Shown: positions 32,889 through 41,265 of the stretch, in pieces
Numbering within the stretch: the first letter of the stretch is position 1
Layout: each line of letters begins with the position of its first letter
DNA from: Alloprevotella sp.
GTDB lineage: Bacteria > Bacteroidota > Bacteroidia > Bacteroidales > Muribaculaceae
DNA length: 64,000 nt
NCBI GenBank assembly: GCA_023663135.1
Contig: JAMPIE010000002.1
Span: 62,001-126,000, forward strand
Direction of reading: 5' to 3'
The notes under the pieces: generated by a model
Databases searched by the model: none
What the model saw: the letters and a program-made list of their open reading frames with translations, nothing else
Told to the model about the DNA's origin: nothing
Made by a program: the position numbers and the translations under genes

Positions 32889-34063
32889 TGAGGCATATTT
32901 GTATAGCCACCGGCACTCGGGCCGACTGGGGGCTTCTTTGCCCCATTGCCCGAGAGCTTTCCTTGAGGCCCGACACGCGCGTATCTATCGTGGCCACCAA
33001 TATGCACCTCGATGAACGTTATGGCGCTACGGCTTCGGAAATCCTTGCTGATGGTTTCTCTATTGCTGATTCTTTCGATATAACATCCGGCCTCGACGAC
33101 TCCCCCTTTGGCAGAGCTGTTGCCACCGGTCGCGCCACCCAAGGGATGGCTGATGCTCTTGAACTTCTTCGTCCCGACCTCCTTGTCATCCTTGGCGACC
33201 GCTTTGAGATGCTTGGCATTGCGTCTGCGGCCGCTCTGATGCGTGTGCCAATTGTCCATATCGCCGGGGGCGAGATCTCTGAGGGGGCTATTGACGACTC
33301 TATGCGCCACGCCATCACCAAGCTCGCCTCTCTCCATCTCACTGCCACCGAGCCTTATCGCCGGCGCGTCATTAACATGGGTGAAAACCCTGAGAGAGTC
33401 ATCAACACCGGCGCAATCGGCGTTGACAATATCGTCAATGGACGCGATGCCATGACTGAAGGCGAGTTTGCTGACAGTCTCGATGGTTTTCCTTTCCCAA
33501 AGGGTTCGCTCCTTGTCACTCTCCATCCATGCACTCTCGCTGACTCTCCCGCCGCTACGGTATGTTCTGCATTGCTCCAGGCACTCGACCATTTCTCTGA
33601 TCGCCAGGTGATAATCACATATCCCAATAATGATGCCGGCTCTGAAGATATCATCCGCCTCATTGAGGATTATGGCCGGAAATATCCCCTGAGGGTTAAG
33701 GTGATCAGAAGCCTGGGCCGTCGTCGCTACCATGCTGCGCTCGCTCGTGCCGGTGCTGTGGTGGGAAATAGCTCCAGCGGTATCGTCGAGGTTCCCTCGA
33801 TGCATATCCCCACCGTTAACATTGGCCCGCGTCAGAAGGGACGTGTTGCCGGTCCCTCGGTGATTAATTGCCCGGAAGATACCCTCTCCATCACCAATGC
33901 CATAAGCCATGCGCTGAGCCCCGAAGGCCAATCCTTGGCTCTGAGGGCGGCCAATCCCTATTACAAGCCCGACACTCTTAACGAGATAGTCAAGGCCATT
34001 GCCGAGACCCCCCTGGAGCTCCTCCACACCAAGCGTTTTGTCGACCCCTATCCTCTTCAATAA
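32888..34063 (+). CDS. NeuC-type hydrolysing UDP/GDP-HexNAc 2-epimerase
   Basis: The 391-residue GT-B-like enzyme resembles NeuC/LegG, which open the sialic or legionaminic acid route by making ManNAc or diacetamido-mannose from a nucleotide sugar. Markers are ATGTRADWGLLCPIAREL at the start, LGDRFEML, HIAGGEISEGAIDDSMRHAITKL and VVGNSSSGIVEVPS. It overlaps the aminopeptidase stop by one base and is followed directly by a CBS-nucleotidyltransferase gene, which favours the GDP-sugar (LegG-like) option. NeuB and NeuA are not in the window. Confidence 0.88.
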   Translation: MRHICIATGTRADWGLLCPIARELSLRPDTRVSIVATNMHLDERYGATASEILADGFSIADSFDITSGLDDSPFGRAVATGRATQGMADALELLRPDLLVILGDRFEMLGIASAAALMRVPIVHIAGGEISEGAIDDSMRHAITKLASLHLTATEPYRRRVINMGENPERVINTGAIGVDNIVNGRDAMTEGEFADSLDGFPFPKGSLLVTLHPCTLADSPAATVCSALLQALDHFSDRQVIITYPNNDAGSEDIIRLIEDYGRKYPLRVKVIRSLGRRRYHAALARAGAVVGNSSSGIVEVPSMHIPTVNIGPRQKGRVAGPSVINCPEDTLSITNAISHALSPEGQSLALRAANPYYKPDTLNEIVKAIAETPLELLHTKRFVDPYPLQ

Positions 34064-35116
34064 ATGACCAATCACATCATCCCGTCATCGGCCTCCATCT
34101 TAGAAGCTCTGCAACGCCTCAACGACTTGTCGGGGCATGTCATGACTCTCTTTGTCGTTGAGCCTGACGGACGTATGTCTGGCTCTCTCACCGATGGAGA
34201 TATTCGTCGCGGCCTCCTGGCCGGGGCCTCTCTTGACTCCCCCGTTGCCCTTGTTGCCCGCCACGATTTTCATTCGCTTGAGGCCGAGGCTCCTAATCTG
34301 GCTCTCCTCCGCCTATGGCGCTCTATGGGTATCAAGCTCATCCCTCTGCTTCGCCCCGACGGCTCCATCGCCGAGATTCTCGACACTACTGCCACTACCA
34401 CTCGTCTCCCTGTCTCCGCTATCCTCATGGCCGGAGGTAAGGGTGAGCGGCTGCGTCCCTTGACACTATCCACCCCCAAGCCGCTCCTCACCATCGACGA
34501 CAAGGCCATCATCGACTATAATATTGAAGCTATGGAGCGTGCCGGAATCGGCCTCATTAGGGTGGCTGTCAACTATATGGCCGACAAGCTCGTGGCTCAT
34601 TTCGCTGAGCGAGACAATCACGCTCATATTGAGTGTGTGGGCGAGCCCTCTCCACTCGGCACCATCGGCGCCGCTTCACTCATGAATCATGAGCCCGGAG
34701 GCCTCACCCTTGTAATGAACGCCGATATTCTCACCACCCTTCCACTCGAAGATTTTTACCTCCACCACTGCGACTGCGACAACGATATCACCATCGCCGC
34801 CATTCCCTACAATGTGGCGGTCCCATATGCCATTCTATCTACCGACCCTTCCGACCCGAGCCGCGTTACTGCCCTTGAGGAAAAACCTTCCTATTCCTAT
34901 TATGCCAATGCCGGCATCTATCTCATCTCCAATGATTTGCTGAATGCTCTACCCAAGGGTCAACGAACCGATGCAACCGACCTCATTGACACCGCTATAG
35001 CCTCGGGTCACAGGGTGGGCTACTTCCCCATCTCCGGTGTGTGGATCGATATTGGTTCACCTGCCGATTTTGCTCATGCTCGCGAGCTTATGCGACAACA
35101 TCGTCTCCTCGGTTAA
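34064..35116 (+). CDS. Sugar nucleotidyltransferase with N-terminal CBS pair (PtmE-like)
   Basis: The 350-residue protein has two CBS units (about 5-115) and then a nucleotidyltransferase domain starting LPVSAILMAGGKGERLRPLT, with STPKPLLTIDDKAIIDYNIE and a VMNADILTTL metal site. CBS-nucleotidyltransferase fusions such as PtmE make GDP-GlcN or a related donor for legionaminic acid synthesis. The gene begins on the base after the NeuC-like stop codon, so the two act together. Whether the donor is GDP- or UDP-linked cannot be read from the sequence. Confidence 0.87.
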   Translation: MTNHIIPSSASILEALQRLNDLSGHVMTLFVVEPDGRMSGSLTDGDIRRGLLAGASLDSPVALVARHDFHSLEAEAPNLALLRLWRSMGIKLIPLLRPDGSIAEILDTTATTTRLPVSAILMAGGKGERLRPLTLSTPKPLLTIDDKAIIDYNIEAMERAGIGLIRVAVNYMADKLVAHFAERDNHAHIECVGEPSPLGTIGAASLMNHEPGGLTLVMNADILTTLPLEDFYLHHCDCDNDITIAAIPYNVAVPYAILSTDPSDPSRVTALEEKPSYSYYANAGIYLISNDLLNALPKGQRTDATDLIDTAIASGHRVGYFPISGVWIDIGSPADFAHARELMRQHRLLG

Positions 35117-35140
35117 TCCGCTTTCTCATCCCTCATCACA

Positions 35141-36541
35141 ATGTCTAATCGTCAATTGACCGATAATTCTCAAGCCTCTTCACGCGACTCTCGCCTCAAG
35201 GAGCTTGCTACCGGCAGCATTGGCCGCCTGCTTTGGCGATATTCCCTCCCGGCTGTGGTCGGAATGGTGGTCATGTCGCTCTACAATGTGATTGACCGCA
35301 TCTTCATCGGCCAGGGCGTGGGCCCGGAGGCCATTGCCGGTCTGGCCATCACCTTTCCGGTGATGAACGTGGCCACGGCTCTCGGTGTCCTCATCGGCGC
35401 CGGTTCCTCGGCTCGTGTCTCAATCCTTCTCGGCTCGGGCAATCATGAGGGGGCTTCAAGGGTCCTGGGCAATGCCTCTTCCCTCACTCTCATCATTGGT
35501 GTGATTTATGTCACTCTCTTTGCAATCTTTCTCGACCCCATGCTCCGCCTTTTCGGTGCCAGCGATATTACTCTCCCCTATGCCCGCGATTTCATCTTCC
35601 ACCTCTTGCCCGGTCTCCTCCTCACCAACATTGCCTTCAGTCTCAACAATGTGATTCGGGCCTCCGGTTATCCGGTCCGAGCCATGGCCACTATGCTCAT
35701 CGGCGCCGGCTCAAATCTCCTCCTCGCTCCGGTCTTTATCTTCTGGCTTGGTTGGGGCATCACTGGTGCGGCTGTGGCCACCGATATCGCCATGGCCATC
35801 TCGGCCATCTTTGTCCTCTCCCATTTCTTCAGCAAGAAGGTCGACCTCCGCTTCCGTCGCGGCATTTTCTCTCTAAGAGCCAAGACTGTGGCCGGAATCG
35901 TCTCCATCGGTGCGGCTCCTTGTCTAGTTAATTTTGCCGGCTCGGCCATCAATGTCATCATCAATCTTAATCTGGTCCATTACGGTAGCGACATGGCCGT
36001 GGCGGCCGCCGGAATCTTCACCACCTACACCTCTCTGCTCGTAATGGTAGTCATAGGCATTTGCCAGGGTATGCAGCCCATCGTAGGATATAATTTCGGC
36101 GCCGGTCTTTATGGGCGACTTCAACGCACTCTTTGGCTCACCATTGGTTGCTCTTCGGCGCTGGTCACTGTTGGCTGCCTCTTTGGCATCCTGTGCCCGC
36201 GACTCATTGCCCGAGCTTTCACCACTGATCAGGAGCTTATCTCCCTCACTGCTCGGGCATTCTCCATCGCCATGCTTGCCTTCTGGCAAGTGGGCTTTCA
36301 GGTGGTGGCCACCAATTTCTTCCAGAGCATCGGTTATGCCGGCAAGTCAATCATCATGAGCCTCTGCCGTCAAGTGATTTTCCTTATCCCTCTCCTATAT
36401 ATCCTCCCGCCGATCTTGGGCCTTGATGGCATATGGGCCTCTTTCCCCATCTCCGACTCCTTGGCCACATTAGTTGCTGTCATCCTCCTCGCATGGCAGT
36501 TAAAGATGATTGGCCGTATGCATCAATCTCCTTCGGCGTGA
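35141..36541 (+). CDS. MATE family efflux transporter
   Basis: The 466-residue inner-membrane protein has 12 predicted helices in two MATE halves: SIGRLLWRYSLPAVVGMVVMSL at residues 26-47, GVGPEAIAGLAITFPVM, and the second-half start near ISIGAAPCLVNFAG. MATE proteins exchange drugs or metabolites for Na+ or H+. This one is of the DinF/NorM-like Bacteroidetes type. It lies 24 bases downstream of the nucleotidyltransferase and could be in the same transcript, although it is not a typical polysaccharide flippase. Confidence 0.9.
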   Translation: MSNRQLTDNSQASSRDSRLKELATGSIGRLLWRYSLPAVVGMVVMSLYNVIDRIFIGQGVGPEAIAGLAITFPVMNVATALGVLIGAGSSARVSILLGSGNHEGASRVLGNASSLTLIIGVIYVTLFAIFLDPMLRLFGASDITLPYARDFIFHLLPGLLLTNIAFSLNNVIRASGYPVRAMATMLIGAGSNLLLAPVFIFWLGWGITGAAVATDIAMAISAIFVLSHFFSKKVDLRFRRGIFSLRAKTVAGIVSIGAAPCLVNFAGSAINVIINLNLVHYGSDMAVAAAGIFTTYTSLLVMVVIGICQGMQPIVGYNFGAGLYGRLQRTLWLTIGCSSALVTVGCLFGILCPRLIARAFTTDQELISLTARAFSIAMLAFWQVGFQVVATNFFQSIGYAGKSIIMSLCRQVIFLIPLLYILPPILGLDGIWASFPISDSLATLVAVILLAWQLKMIGRMHQSPSA

Positions 36542-36572
36542 ACTTTGTCCCCCTCATAACCATTGTATTTTC

Positions 36573-37550
36573 ATGAAACATACTCATATTCTTGCCTTCA
36601 CTGCCCTGTCGGCCTTTATCCTCTCTGGGTGTTCTTCTGTCCAGAAAACTTTCAAGTCCATCACGGGCCAATCGGAGCCGGCCATCGTGGCCACCCCCGT
36701 TACTTCCGAGCCTGAGCCGTCCATGTCCGAGCCAAAGAAATCCGAGTCCAATAAGTCAACCGTCTCTGAAATTAAGGCTTCCAATCTCTCTGCCCTCGAG
36801 ACTGAGTCTATCATCGACAATATTGTCTTTGGCCGCTGGATTATCGCTGATGCCGGCGGTAAGGCTGTTGTGGCTTCCGATGAGGGCGAGCGCCCCTACT
36901 TGGTGTTCGACTCTACTGCCGTCAATCCTTTTATCCTCAAGTTTTATGCCTTTACAGGCTGCAACACTCTCAATGGCCGCTTGGCTCTTACCCCAAAGGG
37001 CCATCTCGCAAAGGCCGGCGAGTATGCCGCAACTATGAGGCTTTGTCCCGATATTGAGGCTGAGTCTTCCATCATTGACGCGCTCAACAGCGTGGAGCGC
37101 TACAAGCTCGAGCGTATCGATAATAACTATATCATGTATCTATACAATGTCGCCGGCTCCAACACCCTCGTCCTGCGCCGAAGCGACATGAGCTTCCTCG
37201 ATGGGGCTTGGCAGGTCACCGAGATTTCTCCCATCAAGGTGGGCAACGACGACATGCCCGAGCCTATGCAGCTCGTCTTTGACATGGAGGAGGGCCGCCT
37301 CCATGGCAACACCGGCTGCAATGTCCTCAACGCTAAGATCTCTTCGTCAATTGACAAGCGTAACTCCCTCTCCATCTCCGACCCCATCACTACTCGCATG
37401 GCATGCCCCAATGCCGGCCTGGAGCAGCAGCTCTCCAATGCCCTCCTCAAGGTTGCCTCTGCTGAGAAGGGGCGTCACTCCTCTGTCAATCTTCTTGACG
37501 ATGCCGGTAACACGGTCATCACCCTACGCCGCCTCAATCCCGAAATCTGA
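36573..37550 (+). CDS. Lipoprotein with two META domains (HslJ-like)
   Basis: The 325-residue lipoprotein has the lipobox AFILSGC (acylated Cys about residue 20), a Pro/Ser/Glu-rich spacer and two tandem META/HslJ domains. Each contains the diagnostic GCN: TGCNTLNGR in the first (about 130) and TGCNVLNAK in the second (about 249). META proteins are heat- or stress-linked in E. coli, but the role in this phylum is unknown. The Met at 36573 is the only start that gives a signal peptide. A GAACTTTG just upstream is close to a -7 box. The gene ends at the long inverted repeat at 37561. Confidence 0.9.
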   Translation: MKHTHILAFTALSAFILSGCSSVQKTFKSITGQSEPAIVATPVTSEPEPSMSEPKKSESNKSTVSEIKASNLSALETESIIDNIVFGRWIIADAGGKAVVASDEGERPYLVFDSTAVNPFILKFYAFTGCNTLNGRLALTPKGHLAKAGEYAATMRLCPDIEAESSIIDALNSVERYKLERIDNNYIMYLYNVAGSNTLVLRRSDMSFLDGAWQVTEISPIKVGNDDMPEPMQLVFDMEEGRLHGNTGCNVLNAKISSSIDKRNSLSISDPITTRMACPNAGLEQQLSNALLKVASAEKGRHSSVNLLDDAGNTVITLRRLNPEI

Positions 37551-37560
37551 ATTTTACCAA

Positions 37561-37617
37561 ATCTATAAAGAAGAGTGGCCGGACGCCTAACGCATCCGGC
37601 CACTCTTCTTTATAGAT
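37561..37617 (+). terminator. Bidirectional terminator with perfect 23-base stem
   Basis: Bases 37561-37583 are the exact reverse complement of 37595-37617, with an 11-base spacer in which two more pairs can form across one mismatch. The stem core is GC-rich (GGCCGGA/TCCGGCC) and the outer arms are A/T-rich, giving a U-rich tail on both strands. It separates two convergent genes, so it can end both transcripts. Confidence 0.9.
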
Positions 37618-37632
37618 TATAAGCACTTAATA

Positions 37633-39282
37633 TCAGCGAATCAGCACCTTCACGGCCTTGGTGCCCTGGCGGCGGATATAGAGACCGGGGGTAAGGGCAT
37701 CGGCACTTACGGCGCGGCCCTGGAGATCATAGTAGCGAGCCTCGCCATTGGCGGGTGTCTCAATGGAAATAGCGCCTATGCCGGCTGAGGTCTTGACGTA
37801 GAGTGACGGGAGCTTAAACTGCTCTGGTGCAGCGGCGGGCGCTATGTTGGTATATGTCCCGCTCTGGCATATGATGCAGGTGGGATTGAGGACGTTGGTT
37901 AACTTCACGGTTCCTTCTGCCCACTCGGCTGTCCAATAGCATCCCTCATTCTCCTCTGTATAGAGCTGGAAGCTGGTCAAATGGCTTTCGTCCATTCCGA
38001 GATAGCGTCCATTGGCATCCACAAGTGTATACCCCTTGCCGGCTACGGCGGTGATGGTAATGCCGGCTGCGTCAGGAGCTGTGGCTTTGCCGTCTGATAT
38101 ATTTGTGTCGGTGAGGGCGAGGCGGCCATATGATGAGCCGGTGCTGATCGGTGCGCCATACTGCCCCTCTACCACCAGGATATACTGCTGACCCGATATG
38201 ATTGTAGTGGCAAGCTCCCATGCGGCTCCCTCTACTGGCTTCTCAGGCTCTGTCGGGGTTGTCGGGGTCTCTACTTTCTCCCCCTGTAGGTAGACGGCGG
38301 GAAGCACTCGGGTGTCGTTAGTCTCTGGATATGAGCCAAACGAACGATATCCCTTACCATACATCACTGTCTTCTGCATGGCCACATTGGTGATCGTGGC
38401 GGTGCCATCTGCTTCAACTTTTACTGTCCATACTGAGCCCTCTGTGGCAGGGTCTTCGGTGAGATTAAAGCTGTTGTAATTGCCGGTCTGATAGAGATAC
38501 TTACCGTTGGCATCCTTGATGGTATATCCACCCTCTACTGCGTCAAATGTAAAGCCGGCAGCGGCTGAGGCGGTAAATACGCCATCTTCCTCAGTCACAG
38601 CCTCGCCATAGAGATAGCCATAGCCGTTATTGCTCGTAATGGCTGTGGCAACTGTGTCGCAGGCAAAAAGCGCATAGGTCTTGCCGCTTTCAATAGACGA
38701 CGCGAGGCTATACTTAAAGCTCGACTTGTCAGCGGGCTTCTCCGGCTCTGTCGGGGTTGTCGGGGTCGATGGGGTCTCCCCTTCGGTGTAAATGGTCATC
38801 GACCTAATCTGCCATTTAGCATTAACACTGAGTACAATCTTGGTTGAGCTACCAGTCCACGTGGCATTATTGCCGTCCATGGAAATCTTACCGGTATCCG
38901 CTGTGGGGGTTAAGGCCTTATCTGCATTTGATCCTTTAAAATTAATACCAGTCATTGTGGTGCCTTCTGGAGCAGCAATGGTCATTGAACAACCATTGTA
39001 TAAACGGATGGTCCAGTCTCCAGTCTTGCCTGACATAACTTTGTAAATAGCAGGCGCAGTCTTTGATTCTCCTTTTTCAAAGGATAGTGTATAGCCATTA
39101 ATTATGGCTGATTCAACGGGCTGATACTTTTCAGCTTCGCCGTTACTTGTGCCTTCTTTAGGCTTTTCAGGGACAAGAGTACCCTTTACATCAGTGACGT
39201 CATTGACACTGAGCGTCACCTCTGCGCGGGCATAGCCTGCCACCAGGAGAAGAGAGAACAATGAAAGTAGAAGTTTTTTCAT
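37633..39282 (-). CDS. Secreted repeat protein with Bacteroidales C-terminal sorting-type tail
   Basis: The 549-residue protein has a signal peptide (cleavage after ARA, about residue 21), an N-terminal beta domain (about 25-165) and two similar beta modules (about 185-335 and 355-490), each opened by a TPTEPEKP linker that is also repeated at DNA level near 38240 and 38740. Both modules share elements of the type DANGKYLYQTGNYNSFNL and DGTATITNV/GTVKLTNV. The end, YYDLQGRAVSADALTPGLYI plus RRQGTKAVKVLIR, resembles the short tail of many Bacteroidales exported proteins (Por/type IX-like). It is probably surface-exposed or secreted; ligand unknown. Confidence 0.82.
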   Translation of the reverse strand: MKKLLLSLFSLLLVAGYARAEVTLSVNDVTDVKGTLVPEKPKEGTSNGEAEKYQPVESAIINGYTLSFEKGESKTAPAIYKVMSGKTGDWTIRLYNGCSMTIAAPEGTTMTGINFKGSNADKALTPTADTGKISMDGNNATWTGSSTKIVLSVNAKWQIRSMTIYTEGETPSTPTTPTEPEKPADKSSFKYSLASSIESGKTYALFACDTVATAITSNNGYGYLYGEAVTEEDGVFTASAAAGFTFDAVEGGYTIKDANGKYLYQTGNYNSFNLTEDPATEGSVWTVKVEADGTATITNVAMQKTVMYGKGYRSFGSYPETNDTRVLPAVYLQGEKVETPTTPTEPEKPVEGAAWELATTIISGQQYILVVEGQYGAPISTGSSYGRLALTDTNISDGKATAPDAAGITITAVAGKGYTLVDANGRYLGMDESHLTSFQLYTEENEGCYWTAEWAEGTVKLTNVLNPTCIICQSGTYTNIAPAAAPEQFKLPSLYVKTSAGIGAISIETPANGEARYYDLQGRAVSADALTPGLYIRRQGTKAVKVLIR

Positions 39283-39625
39283 TCTCAGGTATTTAGGTTA
39301 GTGAAACGATTTGTCAGTATGTATTTCCTCGCGCAAAGTTACGCCATTTTTCTATCCCCCCTGCCAATTCCCTCATTAATTTTTCATTTCATTTATATCC
39401 TTTCCCATCCGTTTCCCCGGATAGATACTACCTGGATAATCCCTGGATTCCCCTGGATTTAAATCTTCCTTCTCAAATTCCTAATCACTCCCTCCTCATT
39501 CCTAATCCTTTATCCTTGAGCGTATAAGCGAGTGCCACGCCCCACCCCCTCAGCCCCTCTGGCTGCAAGGCCAGGGGAATCCAAGCGCCGGCAAGAGCAC
39601 CTTGACATTATTCCATTACAGCCTC
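39283..39625 (-). promoter_or_regulatory. Intergenic region with promoter of the repeat-protein gene
   Basis: On the minus strand TAACTTTG (39341-39334), a full -7 match, lies about 50 bases upstream of the repeat-protein ATG at 39282. The rest is pyrimidine-rich, with an imperfect CCCCT/AGGGG hairpin at about 39553-39576 that could weakly end the NhaC transcript. I see no gene here. Confidence 0.6.
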
Positions 39626-41101
39626 TTATGCAACGATTTCAGGCTCTATAACCGGTGTCTTATTCCCCCTCCCGCTTATCCATGCAAATATCACTGACAT
39701 GATAGGGCTCACGATATTGAAGATGCAGAATGGGGCATACACTATCGTGGCCACGCCAAGCACTGTGGCCTGCGTCATCCCACACGAGTTCCAGGGGATA
39801 AGCACCGACGTCACTGAGATGGAGTCTTCGAGCGAGCGGCTAAGCAGCTCCGGCCGGTAACCGGCACGATGATACGCCCCGCGATACACATTCCCCCCAA
39901 TGATTAGCGATATGTACTGGTCGCCGGTCGTGGCGTTAAGGAAGAGGCCCGACATCACCGTCGCGCCTACAAGCGACTTGCGCCGACGCAGTCTACGGAT
40001 AAAGGAGCGTGTGAGCACCTTGAGCATCCCCGACCCTATCATCACCCCGCCAAACATCATGGCGCCAAGGATGAGGTATATCGTGGGGAGCATTCCTGTC
40101 ATGCCGCCGGTAGCGGTTAGCTCGTCAAGTGCATCGCTGCCAGTCGCAAGTTGCGAGGGAAGTAAGATAGCCTTCACCGAGGCTTCGAGCATCCCGCCGC
40201 CAAGCATCGCGCCTATCTGAGGCTGCGCAATCCACATAGCCGCAAGTCCCCCAAGGGTCGCTACTGTGAGGATAATCAGTGTTTTTACCCTCAATGCTAT
40301 TAAGACACATGTCACTGTCGGCACAAGATAAAGCCATGCCGACAAATTGAAGGCTTGCTCCAGACCTTCAGCCATGGCATAAGCATGATCGGCCTCGCCA
40401 TCACTCATGCTGAAAGCTCCTACACCGGCATAGACGGCGAGAGCTATGGCCATGGCCGGCACGGTGGTGATCATCATGTTTTTGATGTGCCTGAAGAGAT
40501 CAACGCCACATGTCCCGGAGGCCAGTACAGTGGTGTCGCTCAACGGAGATACTTTGTCGCCAAAATATGCTCCGGAGATTATGGCACCGGCCACCCAGGC
40601 CGGAGATAGTCCGAGGATTGTCCCTATACCCATCAGGGCCACTCCGATGGTGGCTATGGTGGTCCACGACGACCCGGTCACCACCGAGATGATTGCACAC
40701 ACTACACATGCTGCCGGCAAAAAATAGGCCGGACTGAGGATCGCAAGTCCCGAATGAATCAGCAGGGGAACTGTCCCCGACAGCATCCATGTCGACGACA
40801 ATGCCCCGATGAGTAGGAGTATGGGTATCGCCGGCAAGATCTGACGTCCGCTGCGTAATATGCCATACCATATGAGACGCAGTGGCCTCTCGGTAGTTAA
40901 TACCGTCAAAAGGAAGGCAAGCAGGGCACATCCCCCTAATATATAAGGTGATAGGTCAAGGATTGCGTCGGCTCCGTGTGTCACTATCGTGTAGGCGAGT
41001 ACACCCATGAGGGTAATGACCGGGATGAGCGACACCTTGACAGTGGGCATAATAGACCCTTTGCTTGTACGGAAATCCACCGATTTTTGCTGCATTGGCA
41101 T
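39626..41101 (-). CDS. NhaC family Na+/H+ antiporter
   Basis: The 491-residue protein has 11-12 hydrophobic helices and NhaC-type signatures: SGSVVTGSSWTTIATIGVALMGIG-like segment (VVTGSSWTTIATIG, about residues 145-160), AYFGDKVSPLSDTTVLAS and a late GNVYRGAYHRAGY. NhaC proteins exchange Na+ for H+; some Bacteroidetes relatives may move malate/lactate or other ions. The Met at 41101 is chosen because a -7 promoter box sits 23 bases upstream; earlier in-frame codons lie within that promoter. It is a single-gene unit. Confidence 0.9.
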   Translation of the reverse strand: MPMQQKSVDFRTSKGSIMPTVKVSLIPVITLMGVLAYTIVTHGADAILDLSPYILGGCALLAFLLTVLTTERPLRLIWYGILRSGRQILPAIPILLLIGALSSTWMLSGTVPLLIHSGLAILSPAYFLPAACVVCAIISVVTGSSWTTIATIGVALMGIGTILGLSPAWVAGAIISGAYFGDKVSPLSDTTVLASGTCGVDLFRHIKNMMITTVPAMAIALAVYAGVGAFSMSDGEADHAYAMAEGLEQAFNLSAWLYLVPTVTCVLIALRVKTLIILTVATLGGLAAMWIAQPQIGAMLGGGMLEASVKAILLPSQLATGSDALDELTATGGMTGMLPTIYLILGAMMFGGVMIGSGMLKVLTRSFIRRLRRRKSLVGATVMSGLFLNATTGDQYISLIIGGNVYRGAYHRAGYRPELLSRSLEDSISVTSVLIPWNSCGMTQATVLGVATIVYAPFCIFNIVSPIMSVIFAWISGRGNKTPVIEPEIVA

Positions 41102-41124
41102 GTAGAAATGAGTGATTAGTGCTG

Positions 41125-41132
41125 CAAAGATA
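41125..41132 (-). promoter_or_regulatory. -7 promoter box for the NhaC gene
   Basis: On the minus strand TATCTTTG is a full -7 match 23 bases before the chosen ATG, and it excludes a start further upstream. Confidence 0.65.
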
Positions 41133-41190
41133 CTCAAAAAATACTATGACTCGCCTATTCCACCCCCTCGGCTTTACCCTTTTTTAGGTA

Positions 41191-41221
41191 TTTTAAGGAA
41201 TGCCGGTCGGGAGTAATTTTG
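41191..41221 (+). promoter_or_regulatory. Promoter of the porin-imelysin-haem operon
   Basis: TAATTTTG (41214-41221) is a full -7 match, and TTTT (41191-41194), 19 bases upstream, is one base from the -33 TTTG. The leader to the ATG is about 40 bases. No Fur-box-like dyad is evident. Confidence 0.7.
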
Positions 41222-41265
41222 CACTCGTAAAACCAAAATCAATCATCATCTTCATTTCTCACCTA

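Noticed and set aside
32876..34075. A 399-codon open frame on the minus strand.
   Set aside because: It lies antisense to the NeuC-like gene, which has clear family motifs, and its translation shows no recognisable domain; it reflects codon bias.
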